From the NCBI GenBank assembly GCA_030637805.1, contig DAOWFV010000216.1, positions 1 to 16,010 on the forward strand: a stretch of DNA of 16,010 nucleotides, in the 5' to 3' direction. The number at the start of each line of letters is the position of its first letter. Position 1 is the stretch's first letter. Below, in pieces: positions 1 through 9,657 of this stretch. A program made the position numbers and the translations under genes. The notes below the pieces were generated by a model. The model made no database searches. It was not told the DNA's origin and worked only from the letters and a program-made list of their open reading frames with translations. This DNA is from Acidobacteriota bacterium. Its GTDB lineage: Bacteria; Acidobacteriota; Thermoanaerobaculia; Thermoanaerobaculales; Sulfomarinibacteraceae.

Positions 1-10
1 AAGGTGCGGC

Positions 11-56
11 AATTCGGCGCCCTCGAAGCCCGTCCGGGCCTCGAGGGCGCCGAATT
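11..56. repeat. Long near-perfect palindrome downstream of pnp
   Basis: Arms 11-26 and 41-56 are exact reverse complements over 16 bp. Inside them, GCCC (28-31) pairs with GGGC (36-39), so the whole 46 bp can fold into one hairpin interrupted by a single A/C mismatch. No T-run follows on either strand, so it is not a canonical intrinsic terminator. It lies just beyond the pnp terminator in the direction of pnp transcription. It could be a 3'-end stabilising structure, a terminator of a convergent gene lying outside the window, or a dispersed palindromic repeat. Confidence 0.6.
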
Positions 57-61
57 GCAGG

Positions 62-85
62 AAAGCCGGCCTTTCGGCCGGCTTT
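62..85 (-). terminator. Intrinsic terminator after pnp
   Basis: On the minus strand a 10-bp stem (AAAGCCGGCC / GGCCGGCTTT) closes on a GAAA tetraloop and ends in TTT. It begins 27 nt past the pnp stop codon. The GC-rich stem, stable GNRA loop and terminal Ts match a rho-independent terminator, although the U-tract is short. It would end the rpsO-pnp transcript and any read-through from the upstream translation cluster. Confidence 0.75.
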
Positions 86-111
86 GAGGTTATCTACTTG
101 GACCTGGCGGG

Positions 112-2331
<2,220 letters not shown>

Positions 2332-2373
2332 TCGGTTTTCCTATCTTTCGAGGTGCGGCGCCAGGCCACTATT

Positions 2374-2394
2374 TCGCTGCCCCAACGGCAGCGA
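2374..2394 (-). promoter_or_regulatory. Hairpin in the rpsO-pnp intergenic leader
   Basis: TCGCTGCC (2374-2381) and GGCAGCGA (2387-2394) are exact 8-bp complements with a 5-nt loop. The hairpin lies between the rpsO stop and the pnp ribosome binding site. On the minus strand it is followed by AATAG and not by a U-run, so it is not a strong terminator. In E. coli the pnp leader carries an RNase III-cleaved stem-loop used for PNPase autoregulation. A similar processing or attenuation role here is an inference from position and fold. Confidence 0.5.
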
Positions 2395-2425
2395 GCGAAT
2401 GGAGGTGGCGCACCTGGGTGGGTAA

Positions 2426-2695
2426 TCAGCCTCGGAGTTCCAACCGCTCCACGAGCTGGCGATAACGGGTGATGTCCTTCGCCTTGAGGTACTCGAGGAG
2501 GCGGCGGCGGCGGCCGACCAGCTTCAGCAGGCCACGACGGGAGTGGAAGTCCTTCTTGAAGGCCTTGAAGTGCTCCGTCAGGAACTGGATACGCCGGGTC
2601 AGCAGGGCAACCTGCACCTCCGGCGACCCGGTGTCGGTCGGATGGGTGCGAAATTCGTCGATGATCGATGGTTTTTGTGCGTCAAAGTGACTCAT
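2426..2695 (-). CDS. rpsO: 30S ribosomal protein S15
   Basis: S15 is a primary binding protein of the 16S rRNA central domain and helps organise the small-subunit platform. The 89 residues equal the canonical length. Family signatures are visible: DTGSPEVQ at 21-28 and HFKAFKKDFHSRRGLLKLVGRR across about 42-63, which contains the helical RNA-binding region. The ATG is preceded by GTGGAGAAC, giving a good Shine-Dalgarno about 5 nt upstream. It lies 88 nt downstream of truB and 94 nt upstream of pnp. No ribF gene separates truB and rpsO, unlike in many bacteria. S15 often represses its own mRNA, and the leader has a small hairpin that could serve this, but no known S15 leader class is recognised here. 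Confidence 0.98.
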   Translation of the reverse strand: MSHFDAQKPSIIDEFRTHPTDTGSPEVQVALLTRRIQFLTEHFKAFKKDFHSRRGLLKLVGRRRRLLEYLKAKDITRYRQLVERLELRG

Positions 2696-2734
2696 ATGTT
2701 CTCCACTATCCTCCCGTGGCGAGGAGGCATCGGT

Positions 2735-2763
2735 ACCCTAGCAGGAACCGACTCTTCTCGCAA
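2735..2763 (-). promoter_or_regulatory. Candidate promoter for rpsO-pnp
   Basis: On the minus strand TTGCGA (2763-2758) lies 17 nt before TAGGGT (2740-2735), in the gap between truB and rpsO. The -35 matches the sigma-70 consensus at 4 of 6 positions and the -10 at 3 of 6. The spacing is optimal and the place is where other bacteria have a separate rpsO promoter. A second weak -10-like TACAAT occurs slightly upstream without a good -35. This is a sequence-only prediction. Confidence 0.3.
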
Positions 2764-2783
2764 CAGTTGACCATTGTATCGGG

Positions 2784-3758
2784 TCACGGTTTCGCTCGCA
2801 CAGACGGTGCTTGAGCGGTTTCGAGAACCATTGCCGGAGCGATGTCGAGGGTGCGTCCACGGGCGAGGACCGCTCGCACCGCACCGATTCCGAGCAGGTG
2901 ATCGTCCGAGCTGCGTATGACCACCTTTGACTCGGTGGTCAGTCCCTCGATTCCGGGGCGAAAGACCACCACCTGCTGGCCGTGCACGAAACGCTCCGCG
3001 GCACTCGGATTGAGGGTGATCTCGGGAAAGGGTAACGCGATTCTATCGAGGGCAACCCACGCGGGTCCCCCGATGATCTCTCCGGCGTCCTGGACGCCAT
3101 CGAGGGCTTCCTGGGGTATGGCCTCGGCGATCGAGTAGGGACCGATGGTGACCCGGTGGAGGTGGTGAAGGTAGCCGCCGCAACCGAGGGCGAGGCCGAT
3201 GTCGTGAGCCAGCGAACGGACGTAGAAGCCGGTCGACGTCCTCACTTCCAGAGAGAGGAGATCATCAGCCTCTGCACGCAGCTCGAGGGCGTGGACGGTG
3301 ACCGTCTTCGGCTCGATCTCGACCGTTTTGCCGCTGCGCGCGAGCTCGTAGAGCTTCTTGCCTGCGATCTTTTTGGCCGAGTACGGTGGAGGTACCTGCT
3401 GGATCTGGCCGCTGAATTGCTCAACCAGGCGATCGAGCGTCGGGCGGTCGAGCTCGGGAGGCTGGCCCCGCGGTTCCATAGCCTTGCCCTCGCCGTCGTA
3501 GGTGGTGGTGGCGCTGCCGAGCCGGACCTCGCCCCGGTAGGTCTTTTCCCATCCGAGAAGGTGCTGCTGCAGGCGTGTGGCCTGCCCCACGCAGAGCAGC
3601 AGCAGGCCCTCGGCCATCGGATCAAGAGTGCCGGTGTGCCCGATCCGGCGCTCGCGGAGGGCCTTGCGGGCCATGTCCACGACATCATGCGATGTGGGGC
3701 CGGGTTTCTTGAAGACCGGCAGCAGACCGTGGAAGCGCGAGGGCCGCCGGCGGCTCAA
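2784..3758 (-). CDS. truB: tRNA pseudouridine(55) synthase
   Basis: TruB isomerises U55 in the T-loop of tRNAs to pseudouridine and also acts as a tRNA chaperone. From the chosen start the protein has 324 residues, slightly longer than the usual 290-315. HTGTLDPMAEG at 41-51 holds the catalytic aspartate D46. The Lys-Thr-Tyr-Arg-Gly-Glu motif, QVPPPYSAKK and STGFYVRSLAHDIG follow in family order, and the last ~80 residues form the C-terminal RNA-binding region. The start is inferred to be TTG at 3758-3756. It overlaps the TGA of the upstream DHH gene (TTGA) and has AGGTGA 5 nt before it. No ATG lies near the conserved GLLPVFKKPG start of the domain. The reading frame is open further upstream only because it runs through the DHH gene in another frame. 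Confidence 0.93.
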   Translation of the reverse strand: MSRRRPSRFHGLLPVFKKPGPTSHDVVDMARKALRERRIGHTGTLDPMAEGLLLLCVGQATRLQQHLLGWEKTYRGEVRLGSATTTYDGEGKAMEPRGQPPELDRPTLDRLVEQFSGQIQQVPPPYSAKKIAGKKLYELARSGKTVEIEPKTVTVHALELRAEADDLLSLEVRTSTGFYVRSLAHDIGLALGCGGYLHHLHRVTIGPYSIAEAIPQEALDGVQDAGEIIGGPAWVALDRIALPFPEITLNPSAAERFVHGQQVVVFRPGIEGLTTESKVVIRSSDDHLLGIGAVRAVLARGRTLDIAPAMVLETAQAPSVRAKP

Positions 3759-4741
3759 CCGGTCACCTCGATGGCTTCGGCGAGGGCCGCTGCGATCTGC
3801 GCTTCTGCCTCTTTGAGACTCTCGGTGAGAGTGCAGCCCGCGGCGTTTTGGTGCCCGCCGCCCCCGAAATCGACCGCGACCGCGCGCACGTCGACATCGC
3901 CTCGGCTGCGCAGGCTGACGCGGACCTCTTCCAGCTGCCATTGCTTGAGGAAGGCCACCGCCTCCACTCCTGCGATGGAGCGCGGAACGTTGACTATCTC
4001 CTCGGTGTCTTCCGGCCCCGCCTGCGCACGCCGGAACGCCTCCTGGTCGACAGTAACCACGGCCATACGCCCGCCGCAGTCAAGGCGGAGCGTGCGGAGG
4101 GCCTCGCCGAGGAGGCGGACCGCGGCGACGCTCCGGTTGCCGTGCACCCACTCGGCCACCTTGGCCGGTTCGGCGCCGGCGTCGACCATCTCCGCTCCCG
4201 CGCGAAGGGCGCGGCCGGTGGCGTTGGAGTACCGGAAATCGCCGGTGTCTGTGGTCAGGGCGACAAAGAGGTTGGTGGCGGCGTCCGCCGACGGCCACAC
4301 GCCGGCCTCGGCGAACATCTTCCACACCATTTCGCCGACCGCCGGTGCATCTTCGTCGAGATAGTTGACGACACCGTAGGCGGGGTTGGCAGGATGATGG
4401 TCGATGTTCACGATCGGCACCCGGGTGAGACCTTCGAATCCGGAACGTTCGAGCCCGGGGCACTCCACGGTGACCACCAGGTCGAATGCCTCCGGGAAGT
4501 TTTCGGGGAGTTCGTCGCCGACCAGGATGCGGTCGGCGCCGGGTAGCAAGGCGAGGTTTGCCGGGGTGGGATCACGGTTGACCACCACGGTCTCGACTCC
4601 CAGCTCGCCGGCAAGCTCCACCAGGGCCAGTTCGGAGCCCAGGGCGTCGCCGTCGGGGTTGAGGTGGCAGGTGAGAAGCACGCGATGGGCCTCTGACAGC
4701 CGCTTCACTGCTTCCATCGGCTCGGTGCTGGTGATGGTCAC
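3755..4741 (-). CDS. nrnA: DHH-family phosphoesterase, NrnA-like (oligoribonuclease / pAp phosphatase)
   Basis: The 328-residue protein belongs to the DHH/DHHA1 superfamily. NrnA members degrade 2-5 nt RNAs and dephosphorylate 3'-phosphoadenosine 5'-phosphate. Visible motifs are NPDGDALGS (28-36, metal-binding motif I), the DHH signature in NIDHHP (112-117), TTDTGDF (163-169), and the substrate-binding GGGGHQNAAG of DHHA1 (293-302). Motif II, normally DxxxxER in this family, reads ECPGLER here, so a Glu (E93) stands where an Asp metal ligand is usual. The start is GTG, overlapping the rbfA stop as GTGA, with GAGGAGGA just upstream. It lies between rbfA and truB, a common context for this family. 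The family is sure. NanoRNase rather than another DHH activity is inferred from context and length. Confidence 0.88.
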   Translation of the reverse strand: MTITSTEPMEAVKRLSEAHRVLLTCHLNPDGDALGSELALVELAGELGVETVVVNRDPTPANLALLPGADRILVGDELPENFPEAFDLVVTVECPGLERSGFEGLTRVPIVNIDHHPANPAYGVVNYLDEDAPAVGEMVWKMFAEAGVWPSADAATNLFVALTTDTGDFRYSNATGRALRAGAEMVDAGAEPAKVAEWVHGNRSVAAVRLLGEALRTLRLDCGGRMAVVTVDQEAFRRAQAGPEDTEEIVNVPRSIAGVEAVAFLKQWQLEEVRVSLRSRGDVDVRAVAVDFGGGGHQNAAGCTLTESLKEAEAQIAAALAEAIEVTG

Positions 4742-5142
4742 GCGTCCTCCTCGGGATTCTCGGAGCCGGTCTCGGGGGAGGGGAGGAGCCCCTCGTCGGA
4801 CAGGCGGTCGAAGAGTCGCTCCATGCGATCCCCATACTCGTAGGAGGTGTCGCGAAAGAACTCCAGGCTGGGCACGACGCGCAAACGCATGCGTTGCCCG
4901 AGGTGCCGGCGCATGAACGGCGCCGCGGCGTTGAAACCGTCTCCCGCCTGGCGTTCCCGCTCCTCGTCGCCGATGACGGAGAAGTACACCCTTGCCTTCG
5001 ACCGGTCGGGGGACAGGCGTATGGTCGACACCGTGACGTCAGCCAGGCGGGGATCGTTGACCTCGAGGCGGAGCAGGTCGGAGAGGACCGACCGGATTTC
5101 GCCCTCGAGGCGCGCGTTGCGCTCGAATGTTTTCTCTTGCAC
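4738..5142 (-). CDS. rbfA: 30S ribosome-binding factor RbfA
   Basis: RbfA is a small KH-fold protein that binds the immature 30S subunit and assists 16S rRNA 5'-end maturation and cold adaptation. The 134 residues fit the family. The family core is visible as NDPRLADVTVSTIRLSPD at 29-46 followed by AKVYFSV-like ARVYFSVIG (50-58), and LRVVPSLEFFRDTSYEYG near 86-103 is the usual C-terminal signature. The tail after about 115 is acidic and probably disordered. The start is GTG at 5142-5140, supported by GGGAGGAAGAG directly before it. It lies 37 nt downstream of the DUF503 gene and shares 4 nt with the next gene. Confidence 0.96.
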   Translation of the reverse strand: MQEKTFERNARLEGEIRSVLSDLLRLEVNDPRLADVTVSTIRLSPDRSKARVYFSVIGDEERERQAGDGFNAAAPFMRRHLGQRMRLRVVPSLEFFRDTSYEYGDRMERLFDRLSDEGLLPSPETGSENPEEDA

Positions 5143-5179
5143 CTCTTCCTCCCTTGCAGCTCGGGGCGACCTGCCGCTT

Positions 5180-5479
5180 TCACATGTTGGTGATCTCGAT
5201 CTCCCAACTCAGAACGTGGCCGCTCCACGACCGGTCAACGGTGTTGGCCACTCGTTGCAGCCGTGCCTCTAGATCCACCCGGTCGGTCGAGAGAGCACAG
5301 ATGGCGAGGCTTGTCCGCTGATACAGATCCTGGTGATCGGCTTCGACCACCAGAACTTGGTGGCGAGCCCTGATCTTCTCCACGAGGCTCCGCACCGGGC
5401 CGCGCTTTGCCTTGAGACTGCGCGCCTCCGGTATGTGAAGCTCGAGATGAGCGACGCCGACGTAAACCTCTCCACTCAT
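5180..5479 (-). CDS. DUF503 / YlxP-family protein
   Basis: This 99-residue protein matches the DUF503 family (YlxP in Bacillus), small proteins of unknown function typically encoded between infB and rbfA. The family hallmark is the N-terminal beta-strand followed by HIPEARSLKAKRGPVRSLVEKI at about 15-36. This stretch is basic, and a conserved Ser-Leu-Lys-x-Lys motif sits within it. No membrane segment, signal peptide or catalytic motif is visible. The ATG is 44 nt after the infB stop. The ribosome binding site is weak (GGAAAAGCG). The constant association with initiation and ribosome-maturation genes suggests a role in translation or ribosome assembly, but that is only inference. Confidence 0.9.
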   Translation of the reverse strand: MSGEVYVGVAHLELHIPEARSLKAKRGPVRSLVEKIRARHQVLVVEADHQDLYQRTSLAICALSTDRVDLEARLQRVANTVDRSWSGHVLSWEIEITNM

Positions 5480-5523
5480 CGCTTTTCCATTCCGCCGCAG
5501 TTGCTGGCGGTCGGGGCCTCTGA

Positions 5524-8202
5524 TCAGAGCTCGGGTGCGATCTCCACCATCCGATAGGCCTCGATGATGTCACCCTCCTTGATGTCGTGGTAACGATCGA
5601 GGCCGATGCCGCACTCGAATCCCTGGCGGACCTCGGAGGCATCGTCCTTGAATCTCCGCAGCGACGCGATGTCGCCCTCGTAGATCACCACCTGGTCGCG
5701 CAGCAGGCGGACCTTGGCGTTGCGCGTGATGACGCCGTCGATCACGTGGGTTCCCGCGATGGCGCCGATCTTCGGCACCTTGAAGATCTCACGAACCTCG
5801 GCGTGCCCGAGCTCCTCCTCGCGGTACTCCGGCTCGAGGAGGCCGACCATCGCCTTCTTAACATCATCGACCAGATCGTAAATCACGGTGTAGAGCCGGG
5901 TGTCCACCTGCTCGGTCTCCGCGAGGTCGCGCGCGTTACGCTCGGGGCGTACGGCGAAGCCGACGATGATGGCGTTCGAGGCCGAGGCCAGCATGACGTC
6001 GTTGGTGGTCACAGCTCCGACCGAGCCGTGCAGCACGTTGATCTTGACCTTCTCAGTGCTCAGGCTGGTGAGGGTCTCCCGAAGGACCTCCACCGATCCC
6101 TGGACATCCGCCTTGATGACGACTTGGAGCTCCTGGATCTCGCTCTCGGCGATCTGGTCGAAGAGGTTCTCGAGCGATACCTTGCGGGTGGCGAGCAGAC
6201 CTTCCTCGCGGTCTTTCTGGGCGCGGTAGGATGAGACCTCGAGCGCCTTGGCCTCGTTCTCCGTACCTTGCAGGGTGTCGCCCGCGGCCGGGACGTTCTC
6301 GAAACCCATCAGCTCCACCGGGTCGGACGGGCCGGCGCTCTCGATACGCTCACCGCTCTCTTCCGTGATGGCGCGAACTCGGCCCCAGGTCGACCCGGCG
6401 AAGAAGTAGTCTCCGACAGCCAGATTGCCTTGCTGGACCAACACGGTGGCCACGATCCCGCGACCCTTCTCCTTACGCGCTTCGAGCACAACGCCGCGCG
6501 CCGGACCCTCGGTCGAGGCCTTCAGCTCCTTGAGCTCGGCCACCAGCAGGATCATGTCCAGGAGGTCGTCGAGACCCTGGTTCTCCTTGGCTGAGACAGC
6601 AACCGAGGGGATGTCGCCACCCCAATCTTCGACCAGGATGTCATTCTCGGCAAGCTGCTGCTTGACCCGATCCGGGTTCGCGTTGGCTTTGTCGATCTTG
6701 TTGATGGCGACGATAAGTGGCACGTTGGCGGCGCGCGCGTGATTGATGGCTTCTTTCGTCTGCGGCATCACGCCGTCGTCCGCGGCAACGACCAGGATGA
6801 CGATGTCGGTCACCTGCGCGCCGCGCGCCCGCATCCCGGTGAAGGCCTCGTGACCGGGCGTGTCGACAAAGACGACCTTTCGCCCATCCGCGGTCTCGAT
6901 GCGTGAGGCGCCTATGTGCTGTGTGATGCCGCCGGCCTCCTGCTCCGCAACCCGGCTCGATCGCATTGCGTCCAGGAGTGAGGTTTTGCCGTGATCCACG
7001 TGACCCATGACCGTGACCACCGGGGCCCGGGGCTCCAGCTCGCCCATCTCCTGGACACTCTCCTCACGCTCGTACTCGATGAGCTCCTCGGCGGAGGCGA
7101 CCATGGCCTCGATCTCGAGGTCGGCGCAGATCTCCTCCGCCAGCTCGTGAGGCAGGGACTGGTTTGTGGTGACCATCACTCCCTTTTGAATCAGCAGACC
7201 GAGGAGGTCCTTGGCGGTGACGTTGAGCTTCTCCGCCAGCTCCCTGGCGGTGACCATCTCCGACAGGATGATCGGGCCTTCCGGTTTCAGATCATCCTTG
7301 AACTGGACGGTGCGCATGGGGCTGGGCGGCGCCGCGCGGCGCTCGGTCTCTACCCGACGCCGGCGCCCCTTCTTGCTCGGGCGCCCTCCGGTGGGGCGTG
7401 GCGCTGGACGGGGGCCACCCGTGGTCTCCTGCTGCCCCTTGAGCTTTTGCTCCTCGAACTTGTTGAGGAGGTCGCGGATCTCCTGGGCGTCCGCTGCGGC
7501 CTTCGCCTTGCGGCCCGCGACCCGCCCGGTCGCCTTCTCCGCCTTTCGCTTCTTCTCGGCCTCCCGCTGGTCCGCGAGGCGCTGTCGAATTTCGTCCGGG
7601 GAGAGCTCGCGCAGGCTCTGCTCGAGGGGTGTCTTGGCGCGCGCGGGGCGAACCCTCTGTGGAGCTTCCTCACCCTCAAGCTGCTCGCGGGCAGCCGTGA
7701 GCTCCTCCTCGGTGATCTCCACTTCCGCCTCGATCTCGAGACCCTCTTCGATCTCCGCCTCGGCGGCGACGGCCTCGCCCTCCACCTCTTCTGCGGACGC
7801 AGCCGCCTCGGCCTCTTCGGCAAGCTCGCCCTCTTCGACCACTTCGGCCACTTCAATCTCGGCGGCCGCCTCGGCCTCGAGTTCGGCCTTCTCCGGTTTC
7901 TTTTCCCCTGCGACCTCCTGGATCTCTTTCTCGGTGTCCACCACCAGGCGTTTGCGGCGGCGGACCATGCGGTCCTTGGCCGTCAGGGTCGTGCTCTCCT
8001 CCTCGGCCTTCTCCCTGCGGACAATCACTTCACGAGGGCGACGTTGGAGGGTTTCTCCGGTGATGATGGAGCGCACCGTCGACAGATCGAGGGTGTCTTG
8101 CTCGGTCATGACGGTGACGCCGATCGAGCGCAGCTTGAAGATCAGCTCCCGTGGCGTAATACCCATGGTGTGGGCGAGATCGACGACTCGAAGCTGCTGC
8201 AT
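5524..8202 (-). CDS. infB: Translation initiation factor IF-2
   Basis: IF-2 is the GTPase that brings initiator fMet-tRNA to the 30S subunit and promotes 50S joining. The 892 residues contain an IF2 N-terminal helical domain (about 1-50), a long Glu/Ala-rich acidic linker (about 97-180), a basic Pro/Arg/Lys-rich segment (about 262-294), and a second IF2-N domain (about 314-365). The G domain shows GHVDHGKT (400-407), GITQHIGA (425-432), DTPGHEAF (448-455), NKID (501-504) and SAK (537-539). Domains II-IV fill the C-terminus, ending in the fMet-tRNA-binding fold. All GTPase motifs are intact. The ATG lies 6 nt after the nusA stop, with GAGGAG and AGGGAG upstream, so it is translated from the rimP-nusA-infB transcript. 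Confidence 0.98.
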   Translation of the reverse strand: MQQLRVVDLAHTMGITPRELIFKLRSIGVTVMTEQDTLDLSTVRSIITGETLQRRPREVIVRREKAEEESTTLTAKDRMVRRRKRLVVDTEKEIQEVAGEKKPEKAELEAEAAAEIEVAEVVEEGELAEEAEAAASAEEVEGEAVAAEAEIEEGLEIEAEVEITEEELTAAREQLEGEEAPQRVRPARAKTPLEQSLRELSPDEIRQRLADQREAEKKRKAEKATGRVAGRKAKAAADAQEIRDLLNKFEEQKLKGQQETTGGPRPAPRPTGGRPSKKGRRRRVETERRAAPPSPMRTVQFKDDLKPEGPIILSEMVTARELAEKLNVTAKDLLGLLIQKGVMVTTNQSLPHELAEEICADLEIEAMVASAEELIEYEREESVQEMGELEPRAPVVTVMGHVDHGKTSLLDAMRSSRVAEQEAGGITQHIGASRIETADGRKVVFVDTPGHEAFTGMRARGAQVTDIVILVVAADDGVMPQTKEAINHARAANVPLIVAINKIDKANANPDRVKQQLAENDILVEDWGGDIPSVAVSAKENQGLDDLLDMILLVAELKELKASTEGPARGVVLEARKEKGRGIVATVLVQQGNLAVGDYFFAGSTWGRVRAITEESGERIESAGPSDPVELMGFENVPAAGDTLQGTENEAKALEVSSYRAQKDREEGLLATRKVSLENLFDQIAESEIQELQVVIKADVQGSVEVLRETLTSLSTEKVKINVLHGSVGAVTTNDVMLASASNAIIVGFAVRPERNARDLAETEQVDTRLYTVIYDLVDDVKKAMVGLLEPEYREEELGHAEVREIFKVPKIGAIAGTHVIDGVITRNAKVRLLRDQVVIYEGDIASLRRFKDDASEVRQGFECGIGLDRYHDIKEGDIIEAYRMVEIAPEL

Positions 8203-8208
8203 GCTCCC

Positions 8209-9657
8209 TCACTCCTCCCCGGCTGCCGATTCGGCCGCCTCGGCAAGCGCATCCTCGAGGGCTTGACCGGCCATGTCGAGAAGCCGCTTGGCGGTCACCG
8301 GGCCAATGCCCGGAATCGTCGACAGATCCTCTGCGTCGCGGGCGAGCACGTCTTGAACGGTGTGGACGCTATGACCCGCGAGTCGTTCCCGGAGCCTCTC
8401 GGTGAGCGCTTCGATGTCCTCCAATGGGATGAGCTGGTCGTAGTCAACCGTTTCAGAAACGGCCTCCAGGTCCGGCAGTTCGTCCTCGTCGGTGATCCCT
8501 TCCATCTCACGCAGCATGGATGCGAGAGCAGACGCGAGCTCGTCCTTGACCGCCTCCTGGCTCTTGATCTCGATGCGACAGTCGAGCAGCTTGGAAGCGA
8601 GACGAACGTTCTGGCCGCGCTTGCCGATCGCGAGGGAGAGCTGTTCGGTGCCGACGATGACGTCGAGCACGATCTCCTTGCCCTCCTCGGTCACCGTTTC
8701 GCCGTCCTCGTCGAGCACTGGCTGCCCCTCCTCGTCCCGGACCACCACCCTGATCGGCTCCTCGCGCACCGCGACCCGGTTGATCTTGGCCGGGGAGAGA
8801 GCATTTTGGGCGAAGGTGACCAGATCGCTGTCCCAGGGAATGATGTCGATCTTCTCGCCTTTGAGCTCGCGGGTGATGGCCTGAACGCGGGAGCCCTTGA
8901 GGCCGACGCAGGCGCCCACCGGATCCACGTCGCGGTCCTTGGAAAAGACCGCCACCTTGGCGCGCTCGCCAGGTTCGCGGACACATATCCTGATGACCAC
9001 GGTGCCGTCGTAGATCTCCGGGACCTCCATCTCCAGGAGCTTCCCCAGGAGCATCGGCGAGGTGCGTGAGAGAACCACCTGTGGGCGGTTGGCGTCCATC
9101 GTGACCTCCACCACCACCGCGCGCACGCGATCGCCCTGGCTGTAACGCTCGTGACGCACCTGGTGGTTGCGCGGAATGACGCCCTCGGTGTCCCCCAGCT
9201 CGACGATCAGGGCGCCGCGGTCCATGCGCTTGACGATGCCGTTGATCATGTCACCGACACGGTCCGAATAATTACGGAAGACGACCGCCCGCTCCGCCTC
9301 GCGCACGCGCTGGAAGAGCACCTGGCGCGCCGACTGGGCGGCGATCCGGCCCAAATCCGAGGTGTCGAGCGTCTCGAGAAGAATTCGGCCGCCGATCGTT
9401 GCTTCGGGGTTGATGGCCTGAGCCTCATCGAGCGTCACCTCGATCTCGGGATCCTCGACCTCCTCGACCACATCGCGCGCCGTCCAGCATTCGACCTCGC
9501 CGCTCTGGACGTCGATGTCGGTGTGGACGTTGCGTTCCTTGTAGTGTTTTCGCGCGGCGGACGAGATCGCCTCGGCGACCGCCTCGACCAGGGTGTCGGC
9601 CTCGATGTCGCGTTCCGCAGCCATCTGGGTTACGAGCATGTTGATATCGATCTTCAT
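8209..9657 (-). CDS. nusA: Transcription termination/antitermination factor NusA
   Basis: NusA binds RNA polymerase, promotes pausing and hairpin-dependent termination, and takes part in rRNA antitermination. The 482 residues show the N-terminal RNAP-binding domain (1-130), S1 domain (about 135-200), KH1 (about 230-300, with GLKG at 252-255 and WDSD at 275-278), and KH2 (about 330-375, with GKRG at 345-348). A helix-hairpin-helix at the C-terminus contains IPGIGPVTAKRLL (448-460). There is no pair of E. coli-type acidic repeats. An acidic insert (about 308-328) separates KH1 from KH2, which is unusual. The ATG overlaps the rimP stop as ATGA. With rimP and infB it forms a conserved operon, and the upstream leader terminator could be a target of NusA itself. 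Confidence 0.98.
   Translation of the reverse strand: MKIDINMLVTQMAAERDIEADTLVEAVAEAISSAARKHYKERNVHTDIDVQSGEVECWTARDVVEEVEDPEIEVTLDEAQAINPEATIGGRILLETLDTSDLGRIAAQSARQVLFQRVREAERAVVFRNYSDRVGDMINGIVKRMDRGALIVELGDTEGVIPRNHQVRHERYSQGDRVRAVVVEVTMDANRPQVVLSRTSPMLLGKLLEMEVPEIYDGTVVIRICVREPGERAKVAVFSKDRDVDPVGACVGLKGSRVQAITRELKGEKIDIIPWDSDLVTFAQNALSPAKINRVAVREEPIRVVVRDEEGQPVLDEDGETVTEEGKEIVLDVIVGTEQLSLAIGKRGQNVRLASKLLDCRIEIKSQEAVKDELASALASMLREMEGITDEDELPDLEAVSETVDYDQLIPLEDIEALTERLRERLAGHSVHTVQDVLARDAEDLSTIPGIGPVTAKRLLDMAGQALEDALAEAAESAAGEE

Noticed and set aside
3759..3941. N-terminal extension of TruB by about 60 residues
   Set aside because: The extension runs antiparallel to no conserved TruB sequence, overlaps the DHH gene in another frame and is Arg-rich. 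The TTG with its AGGTGA is a better start.
5476..5490. Four-codon mini-ORF (Met-Glu-Lys-Arg) whose TGA overlaps the DUF503 start codon as ATGA
   Set aside because: It is too short to distinguish from chance, and its own ribosome binding site is poor.
7965..7990. Internal IF-2 start near residue 79, as for the E. coli short isoforms
   Set aside because: There is only a weak AAGGA before this Met, and no domain boundary fits. Nothing else supports it.
6991..9069. 692-codon plus-strand open frame across infB and nusA
   Set aside because: It is antisense to two certain genes, its translation is Leu/His/Asp-rich with no recognisable domain, and long antisense frames are expected in GC-rich coding DNA.
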